Assembly: GCA_020636435.1 (NCBI GenBank)
Contig: JACJXX010000002.1
Span: forward strand, 4,340,001-4,404,000
Length of the DNA: 64,000 nucleotides
Source: Lewinellaceae bacterium
Lineage (GTDB): Bacteria; Bacteroidota; Bacteroidia; Chitinophagales; Saprospiraceae
Direction: 5' to 3'
The position numbers were made by a program, and so were the translations under genes. Of this stretch, positions 8,373 to 16,438 are shown in pieces (positions within the stretch are counted from its first letter, which is position 1; each line of letters begins with the position of its first letter). A model generated the notes under the pieces. That model ran no database searches and was not told where the DNA came from. It saw only the letters and a list, made by a program, of their open reading frames with translations.

Positions 8373-10769
8373 ATGCAACCCCATCCCCTTTCAGCACCCG
8401 GCGCACCCGGCATTTCTCCTCGTTGGACCACCAGTTCCAAAGACGGAGTAGGAACCGCCATCAACCTGGCCAGTACCGTGAGCTTTGCGATAAGCCACGG
8501 GATATTGAATGAGATCTATTTCCCCCGGGAAGACAAAGCTGCTACCCGGGATATGGGTTTGATCGTAACCAACGGCGTGGATTTTTTTTCAGAAGAAAAA
8601 AGAAATACCCGCACGGAAACGCAACAGGCGGCGCCCGGGATACCGGCATTCACCATCACCAATACCTGTACGGAAAACCGTTATCAAATTATAAAGCAGG
8701 TAGTTGCTGACCCGCTTCGGGACACCGTTTTGCAGCGAATCGAATTTAAGGCCATTCAAAAAGACGATTATCATATTTACGGCCTCCTGGCCCCCCACCT
8801 CAACAACCGGGGAATGGGCAACACGGCCTGGGTGGCCGATTACAAAGGGCATCCGATGATCTTTGCTGAAAACCAGGGCGTTACCCTGGCTTTCGCGTGT
8901 TCGGAGCCCTGGAAAAAACGCTCTGTCGGATACGTCGGCACTTCTGATGGGTGGCAGGACCTGGCGCAGCACAAGCTCATGGCCTGGGAATATCAAAGGG
9001 CCGAAGAAGGCAACGTTGCGCTGATCGGGGAAGTCGATCTGATAAATACGGATCATGCTGTCTTTGACATAGCCGTTGGTTTTGGTTCGAATGAATCGGA
9101 AGCCGCTCTTCAAGCCTTGTCCAGCCTTTTCGAAGGCTTTGAAGCCATACAAAAAAAATACGTCCGGGAATGGACGGATTGGCAGGGAAGCCTCCGCCCC
9201 CTTCACCAGACGGCAAAAGAACTGGGGGAGATGTTTCGGTTAAGCGCTGCAGTATTGAGAACCCATCAATCTAAGATTTTTCCCGGGGCGATGCTGGCCA
9301 GCTTGTCTATTCCCTGGGGCGATGCGATGGGCGACGACGACGAAAGCGGCTATCACCTGGTGTGGCCCCGGGACCTGGTGGAGTGTGCCGGCGGGCTGTT
9401 GGCCCTTAACGCCAAGGAAGATGTGCTCCGGGTATTAAACTATTTGATGGCCACGCAGGAAGCCGACGGGCATTGGGCACAAAACATGTGGATCGAAGGC
9501 ACCCCCTACTGGAAAGGGATTCAACTGGACGAAACCGCTTTGCCTGTGTTACTGATCGATTTGTGCCTGAAACACAAAGCGCTGGATGAAAAACATTTGC
9601 AAAAATATTGGGCAACTGTTCGCAAAGCCATCACTTTCCTCCTTTCGCATGGCCCCATCACCCAACAGGAACGGTGGGAGGAACAAAACGGCATTTCTGC
9701 TTTTACTATAGCTACCACCGTTGCCGCCATGCTGGCTGCTGCCGACCTGGCCGATCAGGTGGGAGAAGCCAACATAGGGGACTATTGCCGGCAAACCGCC
9801 GACGCCTGGAATGACAGCATTGAAACCTGGCTGTACGCAGAAGATACCCGGCTGTCGAACGCAGTAGGCGTAGACGGATACTACCTGCGCATCAACCCTA
9901 CTACCATTCCGGCGGCGAGCCTGGGCGGTACGGCTATGAAGATCAAAAACAAGCCCGAAGGGCAAAACGTCATGCCCGTTACCGAAATGGTCAGCATCGA
10001 CCCTTTGGCCCTGGTCCGGTTCGGGCTTCGCGCCGCGAATGACCCCCGAATGGTGAATACCATAAAAGTGATAGACGCCACGCTCAAAACGGAAACGCCG
10101 AATGGCACTTGCTGGTACCGGTACGTCAATGACGGGTACGGCGAACAGGAGGACGGCAGCGCTTATGACGGGATAGGGATCGGCCGCCCCTGGCCCCTGC
10201 TGGCCGCCGAACGCGCGCATTATGAGATCGCGGCAGGCAACATGGCAAAAGCCAGGGAATTGCTTCGGGCCGTGGAGCAATTTTCCAACAACGGATTGCT
10301 CTCTGAACAGATCTGGGACAGGGAAGATATGCCCAGGAAAGAATTGATCCATGGGAAACACAGCGGTTCGGCCATGCCGCTGGTATGGGCTCATGCCGAA
10401 CACATAAAATTGGTTTGTTCGGTAAAAGAACAAAGCGTTTTTGATATGCCCAGGCATACCCAGCAGCGCTACATCAAAGATAAGGTGAAATCCAGCCGGG
10501 TGATCTGGCGGGCGGATTTGCCCATATCTGTTTTGCCCAAAGGAAAAATTTTGCGCATTGAAACCGTTAGCCCGGCTGTCGTCAAATGGACTCCCGACAA
10601 CTGGATAACGGTAAATGATACCGAAACAGCGGATATGGGTTTAGGCATCCACTTTATTGACTTGCCCACTGATAAAATGAAAAAAGGGCAGATCCAGTTT
10701 ACCATTTTTTGGAAAGACAGCAATCGCTGGGATGAGCAGAATTATCTGGTGGAGGTAGCTGGTTTTTGA
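8373..10769 (+). CDS. Glycoside hydrolase family 15 glucoamylase/glucodextranase-like
   Basis: A 798-residue enzyme that should release glucose from the non-reducing ends of alpha-glucans or related disaccharides. The N-terminal beta-sandwich typical of bacterial glucoamylases (DGVGTAINLASTVSFAISHG) covers about residues 25-270. The (alpha/alpha)6 catalytic domain has HLVWPRDL at 328-335, QLDE at 384-387 (probable catalytic acid Glu387) and SEQIWD at 644-649 (probable base Glu645). No signal peptide is present, so it is likely cytoplasmic, acting on storage glucan or trehalose-type sugars. An SDR remnant starts 18 bases after its stop. The ATG at 8373 follows an A-rich leader. Confidence 0.92.
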   Translation: MQPHPLSAPGAPGISPRWTTSSKDGVGTAINLASTVSFAISHGILNEIYFPREDKAATRDMGLIVTNGVDFFSEEKRNTRTETQQAAPGIPAFTITNTCTENRYQIIKQVVADPLRDTVLQRIEFKAIQKDDYHIYGLLAPHLNNRGMGNTAWVADYKGHPMIFAENQGVTLAFACSEPWKKRSVGYVGTSDGWQDLAQHKLMAWEYQRAEEGNVALIGEVDLINTDHAVFDIAVGFGSNESEAALQALSSLFEGFEAIQKKYVREWTDWQGSLRPLHQTAKELGEMFRLSAAVLRTHQSKIFPGAMLASLSIPWGDAMGDDDESGYHLVWPRDLVECAGGLLALNAKEDVLRVLNYLMATQEADGHWAQNMWIEGTPYWKGIQLDETALPVLLIDLCLKHKALDEKHLQKYWATVRKAITFLLSHGPITQQERWEEQNGISAFTIATTVAAMLAAADLADQVGEANIGDYCRQTADAWNDSIETWLYAEDTRLSNAVGVDGYYLRINPTTIPAASLGGTAMKIKNKPEGQNVMPVTEMVSIDPLALVRFGLRAANDPRMVNTIKVIDATLKTETPNGTCWYRYVNDGYGEQEDGSAYDGIGIGRPWPLLAAERAHYEIAAGNMAKARELLRAVEQFSNNGLLSEQIWDREDMPRKELIHGKHSGSAMPLVWAHAEHIKLVCSVKEQSVFDMPRHTQQRYIKDKVKSSRVIWRADLPISVLPKGKILRIETVSPAVVKWTPDNWITVNDTETADMGLGIHFIDLPTDKMKKGQIQFTIFWKDSNRWDEQNYLVEVAGF

Positions 10770-10787
10770 GTGCGTAAAAAAACAACC

Positions 10788-11033
10788 ATGTATCAACAAC
10801 CCAACAATCGCTTAGCTGGCCAGACCTGTGTTGTGACCGGCGCCAATTCCGGCATTGGAATGGCCATCGCCATCGCCATGGGAAAAGACGGCGCCAATGT
10901 AGTCGTCAATTATGTAAGCCATCCCGAGGCTGCCGATGCCGTCGTTCAGGAAATCGAAGGAATGGCGACCGGCGCCATTATTTTTGTAGATGGCGCGATG
11001 ACTTGTTATCCTGGTTTTTCAACTAATGGGTAA
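10788..11033 (+). pseudogene. Short-chain dehydrogenase with large in-frame internal deletion
   Basis: The 81-residue frame begins as a glucose-1-dehydrogenase-like SDR (LAGQTCVVTGANSGIG, the NAD(P)-binding glycine motif at residues 17-24, then GANVVVNYVSHPEAADAVV). After about 65 residues it jumps to the extreme C-terminus of the same family (AIIFVDGAMTCYPGF). The Ser-Tyr-Lys catalytic part, roughly 185 residues of a normal 260-270, is missing, yet the frame is kept. It cannot be an active SDR. It sits between GH15 and DUF1003 with tiny gaps, so it is probably still transcribed. The start chosen is the ATG; a GTG at 10770 abuts the GH15 stop. Confidence 0.8.
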
Positions 11034-11043
11034 ATAATATAAC

Positions 11044-11592
11044 ATGAAGAACACTCATTTCCAAAGACAGTACCTCGACAAGATCCTCGCTACCGAAGAC
11101 GGGCATCTGCTCAAACTCCACCAACTGGTTGCCGATGCCCTTCAGGAGCAGGAACTCATCGCCCAGAACCTCCTGAACCCGCCCCGGGAGATGCTCAGCC
11201 GGGGTCAACTGCTGGCCGACAAGGTGGCCACCTTCGGAGGCAGCTGGACGTTCATCATCTCCTTCGGCGTGGTGCTCGTCACCTGGATTATTGTTAACAT
11301 CATCCTCGTTACCCGCGCCTTCGACCCCTTCCCCTTTATCCTGCTCAACCTGGTGTTGTCCTGCCTGGCCGCCATTCAGGCGCCGGTCATCATGATGTCG
11401 CAGAACCGGCAGGAGGAAAAAGACCGGCAACGGGCGGAAAATGACTATCTGATCAACCTCAAAGCGGAAATCGAAGTCCGCAACCTGCACCAGAAAATGA
11501 ACCTGCTGATGGAGGAGCAATTCCAGACGCTGCTGGAAATTCAGCGCTACCAGACGGAGTTGCTGGAGGAGCTGGCGGGTAAGGGGAAGTGA
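11044..11592 (+). CDS. DUF1003 membrane protein
   Basis: A 182-residue DUF1003 protein. An N-terminal amphipathic stretch is followed by the signature ADKVATFGGSWTFIISFG (about residues 59-76), two transmembrane helices, then LNLVLSCLAAIQAPVIMMSQ and the charged RQEEKDRQRAENDYLINLKA, continuing in a coiled coil. DUF1003 proteins are common in stress and ion-homeostasis neighbourhoods, but their activity is unknown to me. It starts 10 bases after the SDR remnant and precedes the MscS gene. Confidence 0.9.
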   Translation: MKNTHFQRQYLDKILATEDGHLLKLHQLVADALQEQELIAQNLLNPPREMLSRGQLLADKVATFGGSWTFIISFGVVLVTWIIVNIILVTRAFDPFPFILLNLVLSCLAAIQAPVIMMSQNRQEEKDRQRAENDYLINLKAEIEVRNLHQKMNLLMEEQFQTLLEIQRYQTELLEELAGKGK

Positions 11593-11608
11593 CAGGGCAG
11601 GAAGGGGG

Positions 11609-11649
11609 TGTTGTTTGTTGTCTGTTGTTTGTTGTCTGTTGTTTGTTCC
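11609..11649. repeat. Heptamer tandem array (TGTTGTT/TGTTGTC)
   Basis: Six consecutive 7-base units alternating TGTTGTT and TGTTGTC, between DUF1003 and mscS. The same alternating unit recurs at 52270-52304. Confidence 0.85.
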
Positions 11650-11824
11650 TGCAGGGGCGGGCCTGCCGTGGTTGTCAGGGCGACAGTACCCCTTAGACTA
11701 ACAGACATTTGTGATTCCTCTCTCATTCTGATACACCCGATAGACTGCTCTCTGATACACTGACACACTGCTCTCTAACACACAACAGCGCCAATAGGCA
11801 CTTAACCATTAAAGTCATCTCACT

Positions 11825-12685
11825 ATGAAAGACAAAATATTCGGCGACATCGAGACCCTAATGCTGTTCCTGGGCATTATTGGAGTTACGGTCCTCATTG
11901 CATCGGCTTTCAATTTTTTCCTCAACCGCTACCTGAAACGCACCATCACCAAATTGGACGCCGACCCGACCAGTTACCAGTTCCTCAAGCATTTCATTGT
12001 CGGGTTGGTCTATCTCGTGGGCATTGGCTGGGCGTTTCTGGTATTGCCCATGTTCCAAACCGTGGCGCACACTCTGCTCACCGGGGCAGGCATTGTCGCG
12101 TTGGTGGCAGGGCTGGCCTCCCAGCAGGTGCTGAGCAACATCACCAGCGGCATATTTATGGTCATATTCAAACCCTTCCGCATCCACGACCGCGTCACCA
12201 TCCGCGACAAGCTCACGGGCACGGTGGAAGACATCACGCTCCGCCATACCGTCATCCGGGATTTAGACAACAACCGGATCATTATCCCCAATTCCGTAAT
12301 GGGAAGCGAAGTCATACTCAACGCCCACATTGGCGACAAAAAGGTTTGCCGGAAAATTGACATCGGCGTGAGTTATGGTTCTGACGTGAACAAAGCGTTG
12401 CAAATTTTAGGAGAAGAAGTAGGGCAACACCGCCTGCATGTGGAGCCCGACCCGAAAAGCACATCATTCCACGAGCCGGGGCAGGTCTTCACCCAGGTGC
12501 TCAGCCTGGCCGAAAGTTCAGTCGTACTAAGGGCATGGGCGTGGACGAGCAGCGAAAATGACGCCCTCGTTATGGAGGGCGAACTGCTGAAAAACATCAA
12601 GGCCCGTTTCGATGCAGAGGGGATTGAAATACCTTTTCCGCAGAGGAAGGTGTGGGTGGAGAAAGTAAATGAAAAGAACGAATGA
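11825..12685 (+). CDS. MscS-type mechanosensitive ion channel
   Basis: A 286-residue small-conductance mechanosensitive channel that vents solutes on hypo-osmotic shock. Three membrane helices span about residues 10-110. The third carries the Gly/Ala-rich pore pattern (GAGIVALVAGLASQQVLSNI), and the MscS beta-domain follows (KPFRIHDRVTIRDKLTGTVE, then NRIIIPNSVMGSEVILN). The C-terminal alpha/beta domain ends in a charged tail. It starts with ATG after an A-rich leader. The upstream 230 bases hold only the heptamer array and short TCTGATACAC-type repeats. Confidence 0.93.
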   Translation: MKDKIFGDIETLMLFLGIIGVTVLIASAFNFFLNRYLKRTITKLDADPTSYQFLKHFIVGLVYLVGIGWAFLVLPMFQTVAHTLLTGAGIVALVAGLASQQVLSNITSGIFMVIFKPFRIHDRVTIRDKLTGTVEDITLRHTVIRDLDNNRIIIPNSVMGSEVILNAHIGDKKVCRKIDIGVSYGSDVNKALQILGEEVGQHRLHVEPDPKSTSFHEPGQVFTQVLSLAESSVVLRAWAWTSSENDALVMEGELLKNIKARFDAEGIEIPFPQRKVWVEKVNEKNE

Positions 12686-12732
12686 TTGTTGCCCAATACA
12701 AGTCCTCCCACTTTTTTCATGCCGGGAAGATA

Positions 12733-12819
12733 GAACGCGGATGACGCGGATTGTGCGGATTCGCGCGGATAAGGGCGCCCTATCCGCGAAAACCCGCTGT
12801 ATCCGCCTTATCCGCGTTC
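12733..12819. repeat. GCGGAT-rich hairpin repeat
   Basis: GAACGCGGATGACGCGGATT with further GCGGAT units is mirrored by ATCCGC units ending TTATCCGCGTTC, giving an 87-base imperfect hairpin between the convergent mscS and lipoprotein genes. It may terminate both transcripts. Confidence 0.6.
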
Positions 12820-12853
12820 CATTCAAAAATTCGGGTTGACTCCTGTTAGAAAA

Positions 12854-13534
12854 TCAGAAATCGCTGTGTGCGGGAGCTTTGATCCCAAGTTTTTCGGCAT
12901 GTGCTTTTATCCAGCCCGCCATTTCTTCCACCCGTTTTCCGGCGGCATTTCCGATTTCATTCGCTTTGATGTCGGTTTTGCCAAGGTCGGTTTTAATCGC
13001 GCCCAGGATTTTGTTGCCTTCCGCCTTCGCCTCCCCATCCAGTTTTTGGGTTGCCCGTTCCATTCTATCTCCCGCTTTCCGGAAAGCACCCTCCACTTTT
13101 TCAGGGGCATTCACGGCATATACCTGGGTGAGCAAAAGGTAGTCGTGGGAAGTCATCATATCCACGTGAGCAAACAGTGCTTCCAGCTCTTCTTCGCCGG
13201 CCACTTTGCCGGTTTTCACCTTTTCGGCCAGGGATTGCAGGATGGCGATGGTGTTATCCAGTGCTTTTTGGGATTTGGCATCCACAGCGGCGCCATCCTT
13301 TTTCAGGTCGTCTATTGCAGTGGTGATGTAATGGGAAGCTTTTTCATAATCTTTCTTCCGATACGCATCCATGGCTGCGTCGAAGTCGAGGTCGGTAGAG
13401 TTGGGAACAACGTCTACTTCGTCTTCCTCAACCATTTCCGGCTCCTCTTCCTCCGTAATAGCCTCTTTGTTTTTTTCGTTTTTACAAGCGGCAAAAACCA
13501 GCATGAGGCTTGCAATAAATAGGATCTTTTTCAT
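12854..13534 (-). CDS. Hypothetical lipoprotein
   Basis: A 226-residue protein with a lipoprotein signal (MKKILFIASLMLVFAAC, Cys17). A strongly acidic stretch follows (ITEEEEPEMVEEDEVDVV), then a helical domain with DAAMDAYRKKDYEKASHYI, resembling a single tetratricopeptide-like helix pair. The C-terminal half is rich in Lys/Ala helices. No family is recognised. Its promoter region lies between the start at 13534 and the MITE copy at 13572, only about 40 bases, so the element may contribute upstream sequence. Confidence 0.75.
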   Translation of the reverse strand: MKKILFIASLMLVFAACKNEKNKEAITEEEEPEMVEEDEVDVVPNSTDLDFDAAMDAYRKKDYEKASHYITTAIDDLKKDGAAVDAKSQKALDNTIAILQSLAEKVKTGKVAGEEELEALFAHVDMMTSHDYLLLTQVYAVNAPEKVEGAFRKAGDRMERATQKLDGEAKAEGNKILGAIKTDLGKTDIKANEIGNAAGKRVEEMAGWIKAHAEKLGIKAPAHSDF

Positions 13535-13571
13535 TGGAAAATGTAGTTTTGATTTAATTTATTCAGCGTAA

Positions 13572-13730
13572 GGCACGACGAAAGAATAAACTGTCCATTC
13601 TGGCTTGTACTTTTTGCGCCATGCTGCGTTGCTCATCACTCAGGTAGCTTTGGCTATCCTCATTCTTCGCGCCTTGCCTGGCACAAAAATTACTGCCCCA
13701 TAATTGAACACTTTATTCTTTCCTCGTGCC
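13572..13730. mobile_element. 159-bp MITE-like element, copy 1
   Basis: Begins GGCACGACGAAAGAATAAAC and ends TTTATTCTTTCCTCGTGCC, an imperfect terminal inverted repeat of about 25 bases. Flanks are TAA (left) and TTA (right). It has no coding capacity. It shares the sub-family variants GTACTTTTTGCGCC and GCCCCATAATTGAAC with copy 4. Confidence 0.88.
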
Positions 13731-13742
13731 TTAGTATTACAT

Positions 13743-14036
13743 TCAAATAATCAACCCTACTCCGCCCAGCTCTTCGATCCGGTAAGGAAAGTGATCGCCC
13801 GGAGAACCGATGAACATAAAGTTGATCGGAATTTTCCATTTATCGGACAATTCCCGGATCAGTTCCGGCCCGAATTTGCCCGGCATGGGGACGAATTCAA
13901 TATCGATATCGGGATACTCCCGGTCGAGGACTTCAATGTCGCTGGCCAACCGGTCGGGCAGGGTATCGCCATTCTCCAGTACGGTGACGATCTTCAATTT
14001 TCGGGTGTGCTCGTTTTTGCTGATGTAGTGCTGCAG
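13743..14036 (-). pseudogene. Remnant of a larger gene (possibly the C-terminal tail of an APC-type permease)
   Basis: The frame reads LQHYISKNEHTRKLKIVTVL, then NGDTLPDRLASDIEVLDREY, and ends EELGGVGLII. It has no ATG start: the region upstream runs straight into the promoter motif at 14054-14081. The pattern resembles the cytosolic C-terminal tail found on some APC-family permeases of environmental bacteria, but this is from memory and uncertain. It looks like the 3' end of a gene whose body was deleted, leaving promoter and tail joined. The MITE copy 1 lies 12 bases beyond its stop. Confidence 0.45.
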
Positions 14037-14053
14037 CGGGCAAAGATGTGATA

Positions 14054-14081
14054 AAAGACAACGGGAGGCAGGGAAGTCACT
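14054..14081 (-). promoter_or_regulatory. Candidate ECF-type promoter AGTGACT-N15-GTCTTT (toward gene remnant)
   Basis: AGTGACT (14081-14075) and GTCTTT (14059-14054) on the minus strand, spacer exactly 15. It is back-to-back with the plus-strand copy at 14089-14116; the two AGTGAC boxes form the palindrome GTCACTTTTTTAAAGTGAC. Confidence 0.7.
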
Positions 14082-14088
14082 TTTTTAA

Positions 14089-14116
14089 AGTGACCCACCC
14101 TATTGTTCTGGTCTTT
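14089..14116 (+). promoter_or_regulatory. Candidate ECF-type promoter AGTGACC-N15-GTCTTT (toward 14139 gene)
   Basis: AGTGACC at 14089-14095, GTCTTT at 14111-14116, spacer 15. The ATG of the downstream gene is 22 bases past the second box, which suits a short leader. Confidence 0.75.
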
Positions 14117-14138
14117 CCACCAAATAAACCAGTAAGAC

Positions 14139-14618
14139 ATGCTACGCATCCAACTTTCCGAGCCAAAATCACCTCAACCGGAAACGGCCAGATCCCAGGC
14201 CGACCGGTACGCCATTCGCTATGGATTAATTACGGCAGTAATCATTGTCATTTACAATCTGATCGTTCAAGCTGCCGGAGACGGCGGCTTTGAATTGGCG
14301 CACCTGGCCATTTTCGGAATCCTGTTCGGCATGATCGGTTTTGGCATGCACAACGCCCGCAAATGGATACGCGAGGATCATGCCATGGACGACCGCATGC
14401 TCTTCGGGCTGGTCATGGCCATAACCACCGCGCTGGGGGTAATCGCCCTGAACGGCCTGATGGCCATCCTCAATTACCACCTGATCGTCAGCGAGACGTT
14501 CCTGCCCATCAAAAACGGATGGGATTTCGCCGTCAATTCGATGGCCCTTTTCTGGAGTTGCCTGATCTTTGGCTTTTTGAGCGCCTTTATTTTTTCTGAG
14601 GTTTATGGGAAAAACTAA
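14139..14618 (+). CDS. Hypothetical multi-pass membrane protein (DUF4199-like?)
   Basis: A 159-residue membrane protein. A polar N-terminus of about 27 residues (QPETARSQADRYAIRYG) is followed by four hydrophobic segments near residues 28-46, 53-72, 88-112 and 130-153. Between helices 2 and 3 is a charged loop (HNARKWIREDHAMDDRMLFG). The size and the helix-polar loop-helix layout resemble DUF4199-type proteins of Bacteroidota, but no decisive motif is visible. The ATG is 22 bases downstream of a perfect member of the stress-promoter motif, and a small protein gene follows after 51 bases, probably in the same operon. Confidence 0.75.
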   Translation: MLRIQLSEPKSPQPETARSQADRYAIRYGLITAVIIVIYNLIVQAAGDGGFELAHLAIFGILFGMIGFGMHNARKWIREDHAMDDRMLFGLVMAITTALGVIALNGLMAILNYHLIVSETFLPIKNGWDFAVNSMALFWSCLIFGFLSAFIFSEVYGKN

Positions 14619-14669
14619 ACCCGGATACACCGGGCAATGAAAAAGGAGTAGCCCATTAATTTTAATCTT

Positions 14670-14960
14670 ATGAAACATCCTCCCTTCCAATCTCTTGATG
14701 AGGCCCTGGACTACTTTAAAGCCCGGGGGTTTCAAACAGCGTTTCATATTAAAGGAGACGCCATACAGGACTCCATTACCAAGAGTTACCATTCGATTTC
14801 GAAGGCGGAGATTCTCGATTCGCTTAAATTCGAAGATGATTCCGACCCGGATGAGATCAGCATCTTGTATATAGTAGAGACGGCAAGCGGAATAAAAGGG
14901 TATTTTACCGATGCTTCCGGCATGTATGCCAGCCTGGATTTTTCTTCCTTAAAAAAATGA
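14670..14960 (+). CDS. Small protein of the family often labelled 'phosphoribosylpyrophosphate synthetase'
   Basis: A 96-residue cytosolic protein. FQSLDEALDYFKARGF near the start and FEDDSDPDEISILYIVETAS followed by GIKGYFTDASGMYAS near the end match, as I recall it, the layout of a roughly 100-residue Bacteroidota family. That family is commonly mis-named after PRPP synthetase, although it has no PRPP-synthetase motifs. Function unknown. It follows the membrane-protein gene by 51 bases and shares its putative stress promoter. Confidence 0.7.
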   Translation: MKHPPFQSLDEALDYFKARGFQTAFHIKGDAIQDSITKSYHSISKAEILDSLKFEDDSDPDEISILYIVETASGIKGYFTDASGMYASLDFSSLKK

Positions 14961-14996
14961 AGATCACCCCATCAAAGCGCCAAGGAACCTGGTCCT

Positions 14997-15028
14997 TTTA
15001 CACGTTTACACGCTTACACTTTTACACG
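14997..15028. repeat. Octamer tandem array (TTTACACG x4)
   Basis: TTTACACG, TTTACACG, CTTACACT, TTTACACG in the convergent gap between the 14670 gene and the universal stress protein. Confidence 0.8.
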
Positions 15029-15039
15029 ACCCAACAGAT

Positions 15040-15909
15040 TTATGCGATCCCTTTAATCATCTCCAGCCATTGCCAGGCCCGTTCATTCAATTGATACGCA
15101 TCGTCTTTGATCACCAGCAACGGGAGGCGAATGCGTTTGGCCATACCTTCCACGGCGCCGGCGTCCAGCACCCGGGAAATGAAGTTGCGTTTATGCGAGA
15201 TCATGGCCACTATATCCGCCTTTTTGCTTTTGGCAAATTTTTCGGCTTCCGCTCTCAATTCGCCATGCCTCAGGTCGAAGTCGATGCTTTTGTCCTGCTT
15301 AAAGGTTTCCCGGAGGATCATCATGTTTTTCAAGCAGTCCAATTCATCCTCATTCTTTTCTATGACATGCAATCCGTGGATAGGAGCATGAAGGGCAGCG
15401 CTCCATTGCTTGAGGTAGTGAATCGCTTCCAGGTCCCGAAACTCAAAATCCACCGTATAAACGATGTTGTCGATGCCTTCAAACCGGGCTTCCTCCGGTA
15501 TCATTAAAACCTGGCAATCTGCTTTAGCCAACACGCTGAGGGCCGTACTGCCCAAAATGCTATCTACCGCATCGGGGTTGCCGGACCCGATCACGATCAG
15601 GTCTACTTCCTGATCCAGCGCTGCTTCCAGAATGCCATCGACCGGGTAGGCATTGACCGGGAAGTATTCTACCTGGACCACTTCCCGATAGGCCTCCGGC
15701 ATGTTTGCGGCAACGAATTCCACGAGTTTTTTGGTCACCCTGTCCGTCCTTTCCTGCAGGGGCCTTTCCACCATCGGCCTCAGGTCCGGATGGCCAAAGG
15801 CATGCAGGGCCAGCAGGTTGGCCTTGAAATGGTAGGCCAGCTCCGCCGCGAACTTGAATTCCTCCGGCGCGTGGTTGGAAAACTCTGTTGCAAAAAGTAT
15901 CTTTTTCAT
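15040..15909 (-). CDS. Universal stress protein, tandem UspA domains
   Basis: A 289-residue cytosolic protein of two fused Usp folds, a stress-survival ATP-binding family. Domain 1 (about 1-140) starts KKILFATEFSNHAPEEFKFA and ends in the ATP-loop pattern GSGNPDAVDSILGST, which fits the G-2X-G-9X-G(S/T) rule. Domain 2 (about 148-277) is diverged and lacks that loop (ISHKRNFISRVLDAGAV), so only the first domain probably binds nucleotide. Translation starts at ATG 15909. A perfect AGTGACT-N15-GTCTTT motif ends 31 bases upstream, suggesting control by an alternative sigma factor. Confidence 0.93.
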   Translation of the reverse strand: MKKILFATEFSNHAPEEFKFAAELAYHFKANLLALHAFGHPDLRPMVERPLQERTDRVTKKLVEFVAANMPEAYREVVQVEYFPVNAYPVDGILEAALDQEVDLIVIGSGNPDAVDSILGSTALSVLAKADCQVLMIPEEARFEGIDNIVYTVDFEFRDLEAIHYLKQWSAALHAPIHGLHVIEKNEDELDCLKNMMILRETFKQDKSIDFDLRHGELRAEAEKFAKSKKADIVAMISHKRNFISRVLDAGAVEGMAKRIRLPLLVIKDDAYQLNERAWQWLEMIKGIA

Positions 15910-15940
15910 TATGGTGTTGGTTTAGGTTTATATTCTGGCC

Positions 15941-15968
15941 AAAGACCTTCCTTGCGGGAAAAGTCACT
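15941..15968 (-). promoter_or_regulatory. Candidate ECF-type promoter AGTGACT-N15-GTCTTT (usp)
   Basis: AGTGACT (15968-15962) and GTCTTT (15946-15941) on the minus strand, spacer 15, 31 bases before the usp start codon. Confidence 0.75.
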
Positions 15969-16008
15969 TTTATAGTATGCGCCTAAGCGCTTAGGGGCAA
16001 TGTAGGGG

Positions 16009-16086
16009 AGTGTTCAATGTCCGAAGTTCAATGTAATCTTGGTTTCCGGGGCAACTTCGAACCTTAAACACGGAACTTTGAACAGC
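16009..16086. repeat. GTGTTCAA / TTTGAACA inverted-repeat element
   Basis: GGGGAGTGTTCAATG at the left and GGAACTTTGAACAGCCC at the right form an imperfect inverted repeat. A relative with CTTTGAACCTTAAACAC lies at about 35799-35890, and a left-half copy (GGGAGTGTTCAAAGTTC) is at 8269-8285. Confidence 0.6.
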
Positions 16087-16095
16087 CCACATTGT

Positions 16096-16123
16096 AGTGA
16101 CTTCCCTGCAACCTCCCGTCTTT
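16096..16123 (+). promoter_or_regulatory. Candidate ECF-type promoter AGTGACT-N15-GTCTTT (toward ppk2)
   Basis: AGTGACT at 16096-16102, GTCTTT at 16118-16123, spacer 15. The ppk2 start is about 315 bases away, with the 59-bp repeat lying between, so the leader would be unusually long. Confidence 0.65.
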
Positions 16124-16212
16124 CCACAAATTTACACTAATATTTCAACACAAATCAGCCGATGAGGTCATTTCCCTTTATCCTGCTTATGTGTCCTCCT
16201 GTCAGGGGTTTC

Positions 16213-16271
16213 GCAATAGTCGGCAGGCGAGCGTCAAAGCAGGGCATGCGAGAGTCGCCGGCCGACATCAC
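16213..16271 (+). repeat. 59-bp dispersed repeat, copy 1
   Basis: GCAATAGTCGGCAGGCGAGC at the left end and GTCGCCGGCCGACATCAC at the right end are near-inverted. The copies at 31387-31445 and 33541-33599 are the same length. The 15910-16438 gap holds two promoter motifs, the element at 16009-16086 and this repeat, but no convincing gene. Confidence 0.85.
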
Positions 16272-16438
16272 TTTCGCAAAGGGCGTTTTACTATGCCTTT
16301 GGGGTGTAATTATCCGGGCGAGAAATAAGGGTTTACAGTCGGGTGTTCAATAATTGGAGTGCGGCTCTAACGAGCCGTACTTTTTTTTGTGGCCTTTTCT
16401 GAGTTTTTGGTCTTTTGCAGGAAATAATTCAATCAATC

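Noticed and set aside
16162..16353. 63-codon frame between the ppk2 promoter and ppk2
   Set aside because: About a third of it is the 59-bp dispersed repeat, which gives the same VDRRASKQG-type peptide at the other two copies; no independent evidence for a gene.
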